Source: Mya arenaria (lineage: Eukaryota > Mollusca > Bivalvia > Myida > Myidae). Taken from it: DNA of 64,000 nt. The DNA lies in the NCBI RefSeq assembly GCF_026914265.1, contig NC_069138.1:55810085-55874084 (forward strand), written 5' to 3'. The notes beneath the pieces are model-generated. The model saw only the letters and a list, made by a program, of their open reading frames with translations. It ran no database searches and was not told the origin of the DNA. Below, one piece after another: positions 25,639 through 38,600 of the stretch. How positions within the stretch are numbered: the first letter of the stretch is position 1; every line of letters begins with the position of its first letter. The position numbers and the translations under genes are program-made.

Positions 25639-28600
25639 TTGAATCTAACAAACTACCCATAAAATTGAAAACCAGTCAAAATGGTGAGTATACCAGACTG
25701 GACAAAGTTTCAACGTCTCAATGAGACACAACGGGAGGGGTCGAACGTTGGAAATCTCGATAAATACTACAAGCAAAGGGAAGAGGAAACAATTAGACAG
25801 GCGGAACACCAGGTAACATCATAGTTGTCCCTGTTATGTTAGTAGTTTTTCATCATCGGCAACCACGGTACTTAATTCTGTAATACTTCATAAATACCCA
25901 GGAACAATTGACTGACAAAATCTCATTTTATATTATATACATGAGGCAGGGAAAGCAAGTCTTCTTCCAATGAATTTGCATGTTACCAATAAGTATTCTT
26001 AAATAACAATGAAGGGCAAGTTATCATTCTACATAGCTGAGTGGTCTTGACTGAAAACAAAACAATTATTGTACTGATGATCACAATATGTTTTTTTACA
26101 TAATTGTTATGATAGAAATAAGTGATAAGTGAAAAATGATAAGATTCATTTCTAACAGAATGATGCTAGATAATTTGCCCTTTCTTAACAATTAGTTTTG
26201 CATCATTACAAAGTTTAAGCTTTTTGTAGGGGAGATGGGGTTATGATTGTATAGATAGTTAGAAAATAAGCACCTGGACAATATAGCTTCAATGAATACA
26301 AGTATACAATAGGGTTATAAGTACCCCGTTTTGAGCCAGGAGGTTGTAATATTGTATGCATAATGCCACACAAGTGGATTTTGGCAGGTTCTGATTTCAG
26401 GAGGCAGTGAAGCGAGTGAAAGCAAAATTTGAAAAACTTAAATTATGCACTTTTTAACTTTGTCTGACGTCATTAAGCATTGCCCAATAATACTTGTTAT
26501 GAAGATAATTTTGTTACACGTATTTCTTGCAGAATGGTGATGAGTACACAATAAATTTAAAAATATGTTTAATAAAAAAACACATCTTTTTCCAGGGACT
26601 GCTTATAACTCCTTCACAAGATTTCCTCATCAGAAACTGTGGTAAGCTATCCAATGGAAAATACATCAAGGATGTCTCTCAGTTGTTGTTTGTTCGATTG
26701 GACGGTTACCATCTGCGGAAAATCGGGGATTTGACATTCTGTATGAACATAAGGATTTTGGTTCTGAACAATAACTTTTTAACAAAGATAGATGGATTAG
26801 CAGCATGCAGGCATCTGATTAAGCTAGACCTTCATAGTAATCAGATAAGCCAACTTCCAGGCCTGGCATTCTGGTCAGGAATGCGAGCCCTGAAATTCCT
26901 TCATCTCCATGACAACCCCCTTGGGAAGTATGAAAGCCTGCAGAATCTTGCCACCTGCCCGAACCTTATGGCCCTGACGATGTTTGATACGCCCCTCAGT
27001 TTGAAGCGGAACTATCGACATCATGTGGTCAATAGTGTTTGGACGTTGAAGGTATTATTTATTTTACAATGTTTGTGAAACAACTATATTAACTTATGCT
27101 AAGTTGTGCAAGAGTGTGGTCTTGTGTTGTTGGGGTAACCGAAGTACCCAGAGAAAACACACTTAATGCCCACAAACCAAACTCACATATGGCCATTCAG
27201 GTAATAGAACCTGGGATGTCTGTTTGAGAAGTGAGTGTGTTAGCATTAGAACTAAATTTGTATACTTAATAAACCCGAGAAATTGTTTGAGAACTTTTCC
27301 TCATATGCATAAATTATCGAAGATGGAAAGCCAAAATCCTCATTACAGGATATTTTTTAATAAACAATTTCGTCTCTTGTTTTCAGGCATTGGACAACTA
27401 TGTGATCTCAGATGAGGAAATTATTGAGGATGCTGTGTTTGGGGGTCCATTTGGAGCTAAAAATCCAAACTTCAGGGTCCAGTTGTATCATAACACCGGG
27501 GAGGTAAGAATGGTTTACTGTTCTTAACATGTGCTTTACATATATAGAAACAATTTATGGTATAATTGTGAAAGCTGGTGTCTTTTTCATTGGCATGCAA
27601 CATTTAGTCCGCATGGCCATAACTCAAAATCAGCTCAAGATATTCATGTGGTGTTTAGTACGCATTTTGGCGACAATACCCTCATGTGTTTTACATACCA
27701 TGACTTAGACTTTGAATAATGCTCCTTTCTTGGCTAAAAAACCCAACAGACTGCCAAATGGGATCACATGATTTCACATATGAAATACTATGGCTGATAA
27801 GCCCATTACAATGGACATTGTATGATCTCATAAGCTATTTTTATTTTTGCTATTGAAAAAAACGTTTGACACAGAAATTTCTGTTAGATTTTAACCTTAA
27901 ACTGTTAGACATGAAAGCAGAAAATTTACAGTCATGTATTGGAAGGTAGATGTTTTTGTTTCTGTGTTAAATTGACAATTTCATAACATTGCACAGTCTA
28001 GATCTAGTGAACTTAAGGTTACAGATTAACAGTAGATTGGTTGAATTTAAAAATAAACCATGTGTACATTACCAACTTATGAAAGAAATATCCTCAGTAA
28101 GTTAATGTATTTAAAAGTGACATATAATGTTTGATTAACAGCGATCAAGTTTTGCTGATGAGCTTCACCTAATGAAGGAGATAGAGTGGCATATTAACCA
28201 AATACAGGCACACTTCTCCCCGGTGTTGATTGTGCAGAAGTTCATGAGGGGACATCTATCTAGAAAAAAGTGAGTAGATTGTATTTGTAAGATAAAGACT
28301 TATTGAAGATACTTGATGGTGGTTAAAGATTATCCAGTGATTATAAGATAAGGTGATGAAACATAATGTTTGTGGCTGTTGAACCAAATTCTAGCCAACT
28401 TCTCCCCAGTGTTAATTGTGCTGAAGTTCATGAGGGGACATCTGTCTAGAAAAAAGTGAGTAGATTGTGTGAATAAGATAAAGACTTATTGAAGATACTT
28501 GATGCTGGTTAAAGATTAACAAATGAGTAATAAAACATAATGTTTGTGGCTGTTGAACCAAATTCTAGCCAACTTCTCCCCAGTGTTAATTGTGCAGAAG

Positions 28601-31600
28601 TTCATGAGGGGACATCTGTCTAGAAAAAAGTGAGTAGACTGTGTGAATAAGATAAAGACTTATTGAAGATACTTGATGCTGGTTAAAGATTAACAAATGA
28701 GTAATAAAACATAATGTTTGTGGCTGTTGAACCAAATTCCAACCCTGTTCTCCCCTGTGTTAATTGTAATGAAGGTTTAGGGGGCTTCAGGGCATCTGTC
28801 TAGAGAAAGATTGGAGTTATATGGTGGTCGAAATTGGCACAAGCCCGTAAGCTCTGCACTGGTAAAATGCTTTCCGGGTTTGCTCAAATTCTGAAATTAT
28901 ATATTCGGGCTTAATGATTTGTTTTATGGCAATCACCAGTATAATTCAGGCTTGTTTATCCAAAAGTCTAATTTCGATTACTGTCTATAACATCTGTAAT
29001 CATTTATTATGTTCATTTACTATTAATAGAATGGGTTTGCGCACAGATTTAAGTTTGAGTGGGCAGGGGGCATAACTCTGTCAATTTTGTTTAAAACATG
29101 TTAGTTATCTATTAACATCCTGAAAATCAGCTCCTCGATCTTTCAGTCATGGTCAGCTTAATGGTGGCATAACTTTGCCAACAATAATATTATATATATT
29201 TTCTAACATTCCTATTTCTTTTTACAGAAGGTACTAGTAGCCCATGTTTTTCAGATTAACAAAAAGTTAAATTGGACTCTTGAAGACTATATTTTTATGT
29301 TACAGGTATGGCTCTGTGCGTCAGCCCAAGGTCAAGTCAGCCCGGGGTACTGTCCCCCCACCCCCTAGTTCTTCTCCAGTACCTGATTCCATACAGCGGG
29401 TTAGTCTAGATATGTTGTTATTGTTAGAAATATTGACATATTTTATCAGTAATTACCTTGTTCTTCCTTATTAAACTTTTTTAATCAATTTTTTTATGAC
29501 ATTACTTGTATTTGATATGATGATCTAGTTAAACATAAACTATAATAATGATGAACAATGCATGATCTTTCTAACTAGTGTTTTGGAAAAACATGTTTTA
29601 TTTTTCTATTGGACAGTTGTATTTGTAACCATATGATTGCCTTGTATATCAGGAGGCAACAATGATCCACTTCACTGATCGACTGCAGGCTTCCCCTTCA
29701 CCCAGTGAGGATACGTCATATCAGAGAAAAGAACAAACGGAGGTACATTAGTATACCTGATACTGAATCAATGAAACTGTTGGTGATGATAAGCCATTTT
29801 ATAATATCATCTTGATATGTAAGCTTTCATAAAAGGGACTAAAACATAAAGTCAGTTATGAAATATAGACCTCAGATTGATGATGCCTCTAGTTTTAAGA
29901 TTAAGTTATTTGTAAGTTACACTTTTAATTCCTGGCTATTAAGCTATGTCAGGCCCCAATTTTATGAAAGTTCTTAAGCGTAACAAGCTTTACTAGCTTA
30001 TTTCATTAAGCCAAAGTTCTTAAGCGTAACAAGCTTTACTAGCTTATTTCATTAAGCCAAAGTTCTTAAGCGTAACAAGCTTTACTAGCTTATTTCATTA
30101 AGCCAAAGTTCTTAAGCGTAACAAGCTTTACTAGCTTATTTCATTAAGCCAAAGTTCTTAAGCGTAACAAGCTTTACTAGCTTATTTCATTAAGCCAAAG
30201 TTCTTAAGCGTAACAAGCTTTACTAGCTTATTTCATTAAGCCAAAGTTCTTAAGCGTAACAAGCTTTACTAGCTTATTTCATTAAGCCAAAGTTCTTAAG
30301 CGTAACAAGCTTTACTAGCTTATTTCATTAAGCCAAAGTTCTTAAGCGTAACAAGCTTTACTAGCTTATTTCATTAAGCCAAAGTTCTTAAGCGTAACAA
30401 GCTTTACTAGCTTATTTCATTAAGCCAAAGTTCTTGTTAAGTCTTGATTTTACTGAACAGTTTTTCCTGATTTCTCTTAAAGATAATTTCCTTTTAAAGT
30501 CCAAAGACTGTTAAGATTGTTGATATCGCACAAATAATTTCAAAAACAAGTATAGTGAGCTTGGCTTAATCCTGTTATAAGAGACTTAAGATGTTTCAAG
30601 AAATTGGGGCCAGATGTCTTCCCTATAACATTAATAGATCAAATGAATATAATGGTGTTTCATATAGTATTCTCTTATAATTTGATTGTAGAATTAACTG
30701 TAACTTGTAAAGAAACATATTTTTGTACAAATAGATAATTGCATGTTTCAGCTCAAGATATGCAATATATTTCACCGAGTTGTGCACTAAAAGTAATATA
30801 TCACGAGTGGCTTTGCCACAAGTAAAATATTTACTTTTGGTGTTCACAAGATGATATATACTGCAATCTTGAACTGAAACATGCAATTTTTCTTATTATT
30901 CATGCTTATAATTAATTTTAACAAAAACAAATTAGGTATTTAATAGGAAAACCCTGCAAAGTTCCATCCAAATCACATCATACTGAAAACAAAATTAAAT
31001 GACTTTATTCCATTTTCTTCACAGCATTGTATGTTTTTAGGTTACCATTTTACCAAGAAACAGGTAAAATCTGCGGGCACAACGAAATTATGTTACGATA
31101 AACTCGCTGTTTTGTACGGTGCATTTATCGACATATAATCCACCGTTTTATTCCAATTAACCACCGGAATGCAAGAAATAAAGTCTAATAATTACATTCC
31201 AGGGATACCAGGAGCCTTTTACCACACCCTTGGACATGGCCTATGACCCAGGCACAGGACCACCATCTGAGGCCATGACACGGAATGGCTCTCCTCGTAA
31301 ACGTAAAAACCTCCTGATCAACCTTGCTAAACTTGAAACTGGAACTTTTTCAAGCATTTACGATGCAGAGCAGATTGCAATTGAAACAGTTCTACCTCAG
31401 GACTCCAGTGAAAAACCTGAGTCTTCGGCAAAACGACGATTACGAAAAAGGAAAGAGAAAACACCACAGAGAAAGATTGTGAAAAGCGTAAGACAATTTT
31501 TTGGGCCAATGGTCGGTAGCACTCCGACTCCCGATATTGAAGACAGACAGGAAGACGAGGAAGAAACACCGGTGACGGAATATCGATTACGAGGGTATAA

Positions 31601-32543
31601 ACCAAATATAATACTTATCGATCCGACGACAGAGATGATTTTGTCAAAGCAGGAAGCGGGACGGTTCGTTCGGGATGCTGAGTTTGAACATCATAAGAGA
31701 TTACAAGATGCAGCTACTCCCAGAATTAAACAGCCAAAAAAGATTGTCAGTAACGATCAAAGGATTTATTCCCGCGCGCACGGCACTATGGGAATGTCAT
31801 GTTTGTTTGCCGTGCATCAGGCATACAAGGATAGAGAAAAGGCAGAAAAGACAGCATCAAAAATGGAACATATTCTGAGTATGAGAGATGAAAGAGATAG
31901 AGCAAAAGAGAGAATTAAGTTGTATCATGATGAGAAAAGGTCAAACGCTCTGAAGCAAAGAGATTTAGAAAGGGCAAAGACTCTGGAACATTTGGAAAAG
32001 CGTGAAATGCAGCGATTGAACTACCTTGACAAGAGGCATGAGATTAAGAACAAATCTGCTGATTTGAACAAGTCTTACAGACAAGATTACACGTTCATTA
32101 CAGAATTTAGTAACCAACATACGTCCGTGTCTAATGCTCTTATGCGTCATGACAGACAGGCAAAGTTTGAAGATCACATACAAGGAAAGACAGACTTGGT
32201 TGCAAATATGAGTGCGGCTGAACAGGAACAGAAAGAGGTTGTTAAGAAGTACCTAGAACATCGTCAACTTATGCGACAAACAGAGTCTGCCATGGCGCGG
32301 GCTACTCTTGACACAAGAATGCTGACGGAGGTGAATGATCGCATGCTAGAAGCACGCACAAGAGTTGCACAACAAAAAGCACGAAGGGACACAGTTCAAG
32401 CATTCTATCCACTGCCAGTGATGACCCCTGTCCCAACCGCTAGCTCAGCCCCTGCTAACGTGGTACCAGGTTTACCTAGGTGGGATACAAACATTCTTAT
32501 GACTTATGCTCGAGGAAGCAAACATCAAACTATGGTGCAGTGA
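25639..32543 (+). CDS. LRRIQ3: Leucine-rich repeats and IQ motif-containing protein 3 (LRRIQ3)
   Basis: Coding exons 25681-25812, 26596-27051, 27387-27503, 28142-28269, 29306-29399, 29653-29742 and 31203-32543; total 785 residues, phase consistent. The exon carrying the ATG starts at 25639 after a pyrimidine-rich acceptor. Residues 45-196 hold leucine-rich repeats (LVLNNNFLTKID, LIKLDLHSNQISQLP, LKFLHLHDNPL). They are followed by ALTMFDTPLSLKRNYRHHVV and YVISDEEII, both close to vertebrate LRRIQ3. An IQ motif, VLIVQKFMRGHLSRKK, lies at about 262-278. A proline/serine linker follows, and the large last exon is highly charged and probably coiled-coil from about residue 540 to 740. The family is poorly characterised; the IQ motif implies calmodulin or light-chain binding (inference). 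AATAAA signals at 33074 and 33851 may end the transcript. Longer than the human protein (about 620 residues), mainly in the linker. Confidence 0.93.
27115..27260 (-). mobile_element. tRNA-derived SINE-like fragment
   Basis: Contains 'ggggtaaccgaagtaccc' and 'agagaaaacacac', then a complement of a degenerate B box ('atagaacctgg') and of an A-box-like segment ('gtgagtgtgttagca'). This is the usual layout of an inverted mollusc SINE. It lies in the intron between 26596-27051 and 27387-27503 of LRRIQ3. Confidence 0.4.
28384..28815 (+). repeat. Tandem intronic duplications of the LRRIQ3 IQ-motif exon
   Basis: Two good copies (cores at 28399 and 28573, spacing 174 bp) and one decayed copy (about 28747) repeat the last ~60 bp of exon 28142-28269, its GTGAGT donor and the following intron. 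All carry 'ttctccccagtgttaattgt', and the good ones also 'aagttcatgaggggacatct'. Splicing through the apparent acceptor 'caaattctag' would bring in a stop in the required phase, so they look non-coding. Confidence 0.85.
28822..28985 (+). mobile_element. Short MITE, family A, diverged copy
   Basis: 'ggtggtcgaaattggcacaa', 'ctctgcactggtaaaatgc' and 'aaaagtctaatttcgatta' match the family, but the termini are eroded. It lies just after the duplicated IQ-exon block in LRRIQ3. Confidence 0.6.
29952..30611. mobile_element. MITE with GGCCCCAATTT termini, 660 bp
   Basis: The left end is 'ggccccaattttatgaaag' and the right end 'caagaaattggggcc', which are inverted repeats. 'cttaag' also recurs near both ends. 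Ten perfect 46-bp repeats fill two thirds of the element. It lies in the last intron of LRRIQ3. Confidence 0.65.
29971..30430. repeat. Perfect 46-bp tandem array, ten copies
   Basis: The unit begins 'ttcttaagcgtaacaagctt' and ends 'cattaagccaaag', repeated ten times with no difference that I can see. Flanking MITE sequence shows the single-copy ancestor. Perfect identity implies very recent expansion, or an assembly effect. Confidence 0.93.
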
Positions 32544-35500
32544 ATATTTTTTTGGTCAATTTTGATTGGTTAATTACATGCTTTGTTGATGAATATGGTT
32601 TTTCACCTTTTTTTAATAAAAATATCAAGGGAATAGAGCTCATATCACCATTCTGTTTCTAAATGCGATAGTGAATGTTTTGTGAGAGTATACTTGTAAA
32701 CTATGCAGCATCTTTATGCAGAAAAATGGTCAAGACTTAGTACATGTATTTTGTAACTATTGTATCATTTGTAACTAAATTCTGATCAATGCACTGTTCA
32801 TTCAGTTGATTTAACATCATGTGTTTCTAAATATTGTATTTTTTTTCATTATCTGATATTAAATTCCTTTAAATTTGAAATTTTACCACCGATCTATCTA
32901 AAATCATCTTACTACTCTGAGAGTTATCATATTAATCCTTTATTTAGTAAAACCTGTATTTAGTACTATTGCAAATAACCATTCAAGGAAAGGAACTTTA
33001 TTAGTTAATTCTACCATTCCAATCCTTTATTTTATATGTTTGTAACAAATGCTGTATTGTTGTTTTTCTGCATAATAAATATGTTTAAACTAAGTGATAG
33101 TTACATGTATGTCACCAAATTCATGATTGCTGTATATTTGGTTGTGTGGTTTCTCATTTTAAAATATTTCTTTTTATTTTATTTACAATTATGCTCAATT
33201 GAAACATTCATTTAGTACTTCGATCATTTTCCCATACATTTTTGTTATGGGAGACATATAATTGTTCATGTATATTTTTTGTTGATTTTCTATATGTATA
33301 TGTTTGATATTTTCTGTGATAGTTTATTTTACACCTGTATATTTTTTCAGTATTTACATTCATAGTTTCAATTTCCAGTCATTAGATTAGGATTTTTTTT
33401 TGAGTCTGTTAATGTTGTAGTCTTGTGGTCTTCAACACCAGAATGCTTGGAAAATAATTAAAAATATGTTAAAAATATTAAATATATGGTAAACTTTGGT
33501 GAAGGATCGAAATTTAGTGTTGCATCAGGATGCAGAGCTGAAGTTAAAATATATAATAAACAGATCATATCTAGTATTAGGGCAAAAAGTGATTGTATAC
33601 TTCTATCATTTACTTTTATTGAAGATGCATTTTTTTATTATTTTTCTGTATACAGTATTGTTTATAAAATTGAGGTTATACGTATATAATTATGCAATGA
33701 AACAGGTTAACATTTCTTTTGTATTTTATGCATGATTCATATACTTTATATCCATCTGAGCCTTCTTCATAAAGATTTCAATCACAATTAAGATGTAAAA
33801 AATTTGTAAAACATGTACATCAAAGTATTTTCAGCTGAGAACAAAAGTCAAATAAAATGAATTATATTGTATACAATTTGCTTTACTTCTTTGCACAACA
33901 GAGAGGTTGTCATAGACTACATGTACAGTATTGTGTATGTGTGGGCTTCCTTTTGTGCACTCCATCATCAAGGTATGTGTATTTTGAACATGATTTGAAA
34001 TTTTGAATGATATGTCTGTTAATATGAGAGAAAAGATTTATCCGAGTATTTTACAGCCTGTACATGTTTACAGTAAAATTTTGTAAACAACTCAAACTGA
34101 ACAGTAACTTTTACACCTGTGTGTCATACAATGACAAGAACACTGTGTTTTGCAACCTATCTTATGCTGAGCTTGTAACTGTTTGACTTTGGCTTAAACC
34201 ATTAAAAAGCAATTGTGCAGCTCGATTGAAACATATGCCATGGTGACTGAGCGCAGAGCTTGACATGTTAATAACCAAGTACAAGACTAGAATTACGCTA
34301 AGCTGATGTGCTGAACGTCGGGAGTTCTATAGTTTTTCTAGTGACGGTCACCATGACCTTAATATTTGATCCAATGACCCCAAAATCAATTTACATACCA
34401 AGTTTAAAGACTATACTAAGTAATGTGACACCAACTATGCTGATGATGCCGCCGGACAAAGTAATCCCTGTGTCTGCAATGCTTTCCAGGTGACACAGAA
34501 ATGCTCCTCGGTGAAGTCTACATGATCGGGCACCCATATAGGCAAGAGGTTTTGAAGCTTTGTTGATAACATCAGTGGTTTCATCTCCCTCCACAACCGG
34601 AGTCCTATACTCATTGTTTTCCTCAGGACGCATTATTTTTCAACAGGACATTCCGCTTCAGTAGGATGCTAGTTTTCAAGTATTGTGTTGGAATGCTGAC
34701 TTAATAGTTATCACTTAAGACTTTGTTTTTGCTCAGGATTCATCGCTACGAGATGAAAAGTTCAGAATATCACACAAAAAGGGTAAATCATTGTTAATCA
34801 CATTATGTAGATGAATTTAATCTTAAGATGTAAATGTTGTTGTCACTAAAAGCTTTCCAGAGCTTATTATACTTGCTGAATTATAATCCAATAAAATAAA
34901 TCAGTCTTCAACTATTTAATAAATTGCTTTCCTAAGGTGAAGAATTAATCCTGAAATCAGTATTAAGAGCATTTAACTTCAGAAAATTGTAAAGATTGTT
35001 TTTTTGCTTTGTACCTTGAAATGAAATACATAGGATACAATTTCAAAAGGGGTCTAAGTCCCTTTACTCTTCTTTGGGCCTTAATCCCTTATACTCGAAA
35101 CAGATACCCAGCTATTTTTCAGGATAGACTAATATCAGCTCTTAACACCCCTGATTATACCATCCCTGCAATGGGTACATACAAAAACAAACAAGCTAGA
35201 GTTTGAACACATTTAATAAATTAAAGTAGCACGTTTTAACAATAACAGGGTGAAATGAAATAGTGAAAATCAAAATCATATTGCAGCAAGGCAACAATAA
35301 AATATCAACTAAATTAACAACACTAGATTCTGCACATAAACTCTGAGCTTCAATTGTTACAATCTGTTATTTAGATGTTTTAGTCTACACAAGATTTATA
35401 TACATGGAATTTAAAAGATCTTGTAATACTACCTACAAAGCCGAAGTGAAAACCATAGAATAATTAACATCTATATGTAACTAATTAATTATCATTGTAT

Positions 35501-35648
35501 CTTTTAAATTAATTAACAACAACAAATACACTTACAAAGACCGATATTTATTATGATACCATTCTTTAACTGTTTCAGTCTTTTTAGAAGTGTCTTGTTA
35601 TAATGTCTAGATCCATTCTTCCACATATCACATGCATGTCTTTAATAT
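32544..35648. other. Convergent 3' region between LRRIQ3 and IDH3B
   Basis: The LRRIQ3 3' UTR probably runs to AATAAA at 33074 or 33851. IDH3B has a minus-strand AATAAA at 35547-35552. Between them, about 34310-34498 holds a repeat whose right end ('ccggacaaagtaatccctgt' then 'ccaggtgacac') resembles the right end of the element at 37485-38988. No gene recognised. Confidence 0.5.
35547..35552 (-). other. Poly(A) signal AATAAA of IDH3B
   Basis: TTTATT on the plus strand lies 97 bp beyond the IDH3B stop. Confidence 0.6.
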
Positions 35649-38600
35649 CTACTGGAGGGAATTTACTATTGCATTTGTGAAGTCTACAGTAGTGGCATAA
35701 CCTCCCATGTCTTGTGTCCTCGTCTGAAAAACATATCAGACGGAAAATGTAGAAATGCAACAACAACTTTGACAGAAATATCCTGATCATTGGTGATGGT
35801 TAGAAAAGATCACATAATATTCTATAAAGTATATTTTATTGCCAAACCTTATGTTTGCAAAGCTAAAGGGTCCAACAAAGGCACTTTACAGGTATGTCAT
35901 ATTAATGTATATGTGATTTCATATTAAAATACAGTAAAATTAAACATTCTTTTCAGTATATCATTTATAGAGAAGCTGTATAGATTTTGTTCTAATTGAT
36001 TCTTTTTAATCACTTAATTTTATGCGTATTTCACATTAATGTAATTGTTACAGTGTCCAAGACCAAGTTACTGTATTATAAATAGATAATTCCTATCATG
36101 AGGGTACTTGGTGACATGACTGTTGTGTACCATGCTGTCAACAGCAATGTTCGATAAAAAGCTTGTGGTATAAGTGAATAGTGTAATAATTTATCCACAT
36201 GCTAGTTACTGAATGGTTGAGCTCCACCAGTCTGGCAGTTAATGTATATAGGACAACAAAGAAAAACTTAAAAACAAAGTACTCCATACTGGAATGCTTT
36301 GTGTCACAAAAGACACACAGAGAACATCAAAATTCGTTTATTTACTATGATAGATCATATGAAATTAGCCTAAGGTAGAAAAATAAAATGCTTAAAAAAA
36401 TTTGAATGACTTTTCGTAAGATTAATAATTAATACATTAAACCAACCTTTCCACCTTTGACAACTTTATGTATGGCAGTTTCAATCTGCTGGGCATGGAA
36501 GTCTAGAGACATGTGGCGCAGCATGTTACATCCAGCAAGTAACACTGCAGTCGGGTTGGCTATATTCTTGCCTACAGCGGTGGCAAATGAATGGCGTGCT
36601 CCCTGAAAAGTGTAAGAGATGTCAATGTTTTTTTTGTATAAAAAATGATACTTATTGAATATACTTCAAATAGATACAATTATGCTCATTTATTTTGCCA
36701 TCCAGGAAGTAACACAACCGTGAAGTTGGCTATATTCTTGCCTTAAACAGTTGCAAAAAAATGGAGAGCCCTAAAGAGCGAAAGTTACGACAAAGGCAAA
36801 TGACAGCCTATTCAATTCTGGTTAGAACATAAATTCTGATCTTTACAATAAGATATGATACACCACTAAGAGACAAAAATATCAATGCAAACAGTGAAAC
36901 TAAATTCACACCATGCCTCACTCTAAGAAAGGGCATTAATGCAATTAGGATGCTGGTACCTGTTCAAAGACAGCAACATTGTCACTGTAGCACTCCCCCG
37001 GTACAACGCCTGCCCCACCCACCAGCCCGGCAGCCAGGTTGTCTATTATGTTACCATAGAGATTTGGCATCACCATCACGTCAAACTGGTGCGGGTTGGA
37101 CACAAGCTGAAAGAAGAATAAAAGTACAATAAAGAAGATTTGAAATAAATATGAACATCAGCGATAGTGGATGAGAGTGGCACCCATTATGTTGTGGGTT
37201 TGATCCCCACCAGGGGTACTTTCTCATGGCCACTCAAAAAGGACAGGCAGTGTTCGGTTTTTGCCCAGAAAAAGAAATCGAGAGTGATTTTATTAGTAAT
37301 CAGTTTGTTACAATCAAGCTAAAACAAATTAGTAAATCACTTAAACTTTGAATTATATAAATTTTATAAAGGCTCCTAATTTCACATACTTTAAAATTCT
37401 AATAGTAGAATACACAGATTGATGCAGACTATGATGGCAGACTTACCTTTGGTATGGTGAAACTAGAACTCCGAGAGTCGGATGTGTCGCCTGACGAATT
37501 ATTTACTGTCGACATTATAGCTGTTAGATTGGTATTTTATTTATTTATAGACAATGATGTTGCCATTTAACTTCAAGTGGCATTTGAACCCTCAATCAGA
37601 AATACCTACGGAATAAGTTTCAGGTTGAAACCTCCTATAGTTTACGAGATATGCCACGGACAAAACCTAAGCAAGAAAATTAACAAAGGGCAATAACTCT
37701 AAAAATATGGCAACAAGAGTAACGGTTCTTGTGCACTGCACTTGCCCTCAATGAGATCTATTTAGCTATGAAGTTGATACCTCTTATATTCTTCAAGATA
37801 TGCCCCGGACAAAACTTTAAGCATGAAAATTAACAAAGGGCAATAACTTTAAAACTAAGGAAGCAAGAGTTACTGTTATTGTGCACTGCACTTGCCCTCA
37901 ATGAGATATATCTAGCTATAAAGTTTCAAGTTGATACCTCTTATATTCTTCAAGATATGCCCCGGACAAAACTTTAAGCATGAAAATTAACAAAGGGCAA
38001 TAACTTTAAAACTAAGAAAGCAAGAGTTACTGTTATTGTGCACTGCACTTGCCCTCCATGAGATCTATCTACATATGAAGTTTCATGTTGATGCCTCTTA
38101 TATTCTTCAAGATATGCCCCGGACAAAACTTTAAACATGAAAAATAACAAAGGGCAATAACTCAAAAAATATGGAAGCAAGAGTAACAGCTCTTGTGCAC
38201 TGCACTTGCCCTCAATTAGATCTATGTACATATGAAGTTTCAAGTTGATACCACTAATAGTTTAAGAGATATACCCCGGACAAGCGAAAATGGGACGCGA
38301 ACGCCGCCGCCACTAAGAAAGCAAGAGTTACTGTTATTGTGCACTGCACTTGCCCTCAATGAGATATATCTAGCTATGAAGTTTCAAGTTGATACCTCTT
38401 ATATTCTTCAAGATATGCCCCGGACAAAACTTTAAGCATGAAAATTAACAAAGGGCAATAACTTTAAAACTAAGACAGCAAGAGTTACTGTTATTGTGCA
38501 CTGCACTTGCCCTCAATGAGATCTATCTAGCTATGAAGTTTCAAGTTGATGCCTCTTATATTCTTCAAGATATGCCCCGGACAAAACTTTAAACATGAAA

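Noticed and set aside
34391-34633. 80-codon minus-strand frame with a hydrophobic tail
   Set aside because: The hydrophobic part overlaps a dispersed repeat right end shared with the 37485-38988 element; the remaining N-terminal half has no similarity that I recognise.
37443-37516. Possible IDH3B exon reading [20 protein letters not shown] with a GTAAGT donor
   Set aside because: It overlaps the end of the 'tgtcgcctga' element and would break the complete IDH3B phase chain without it.
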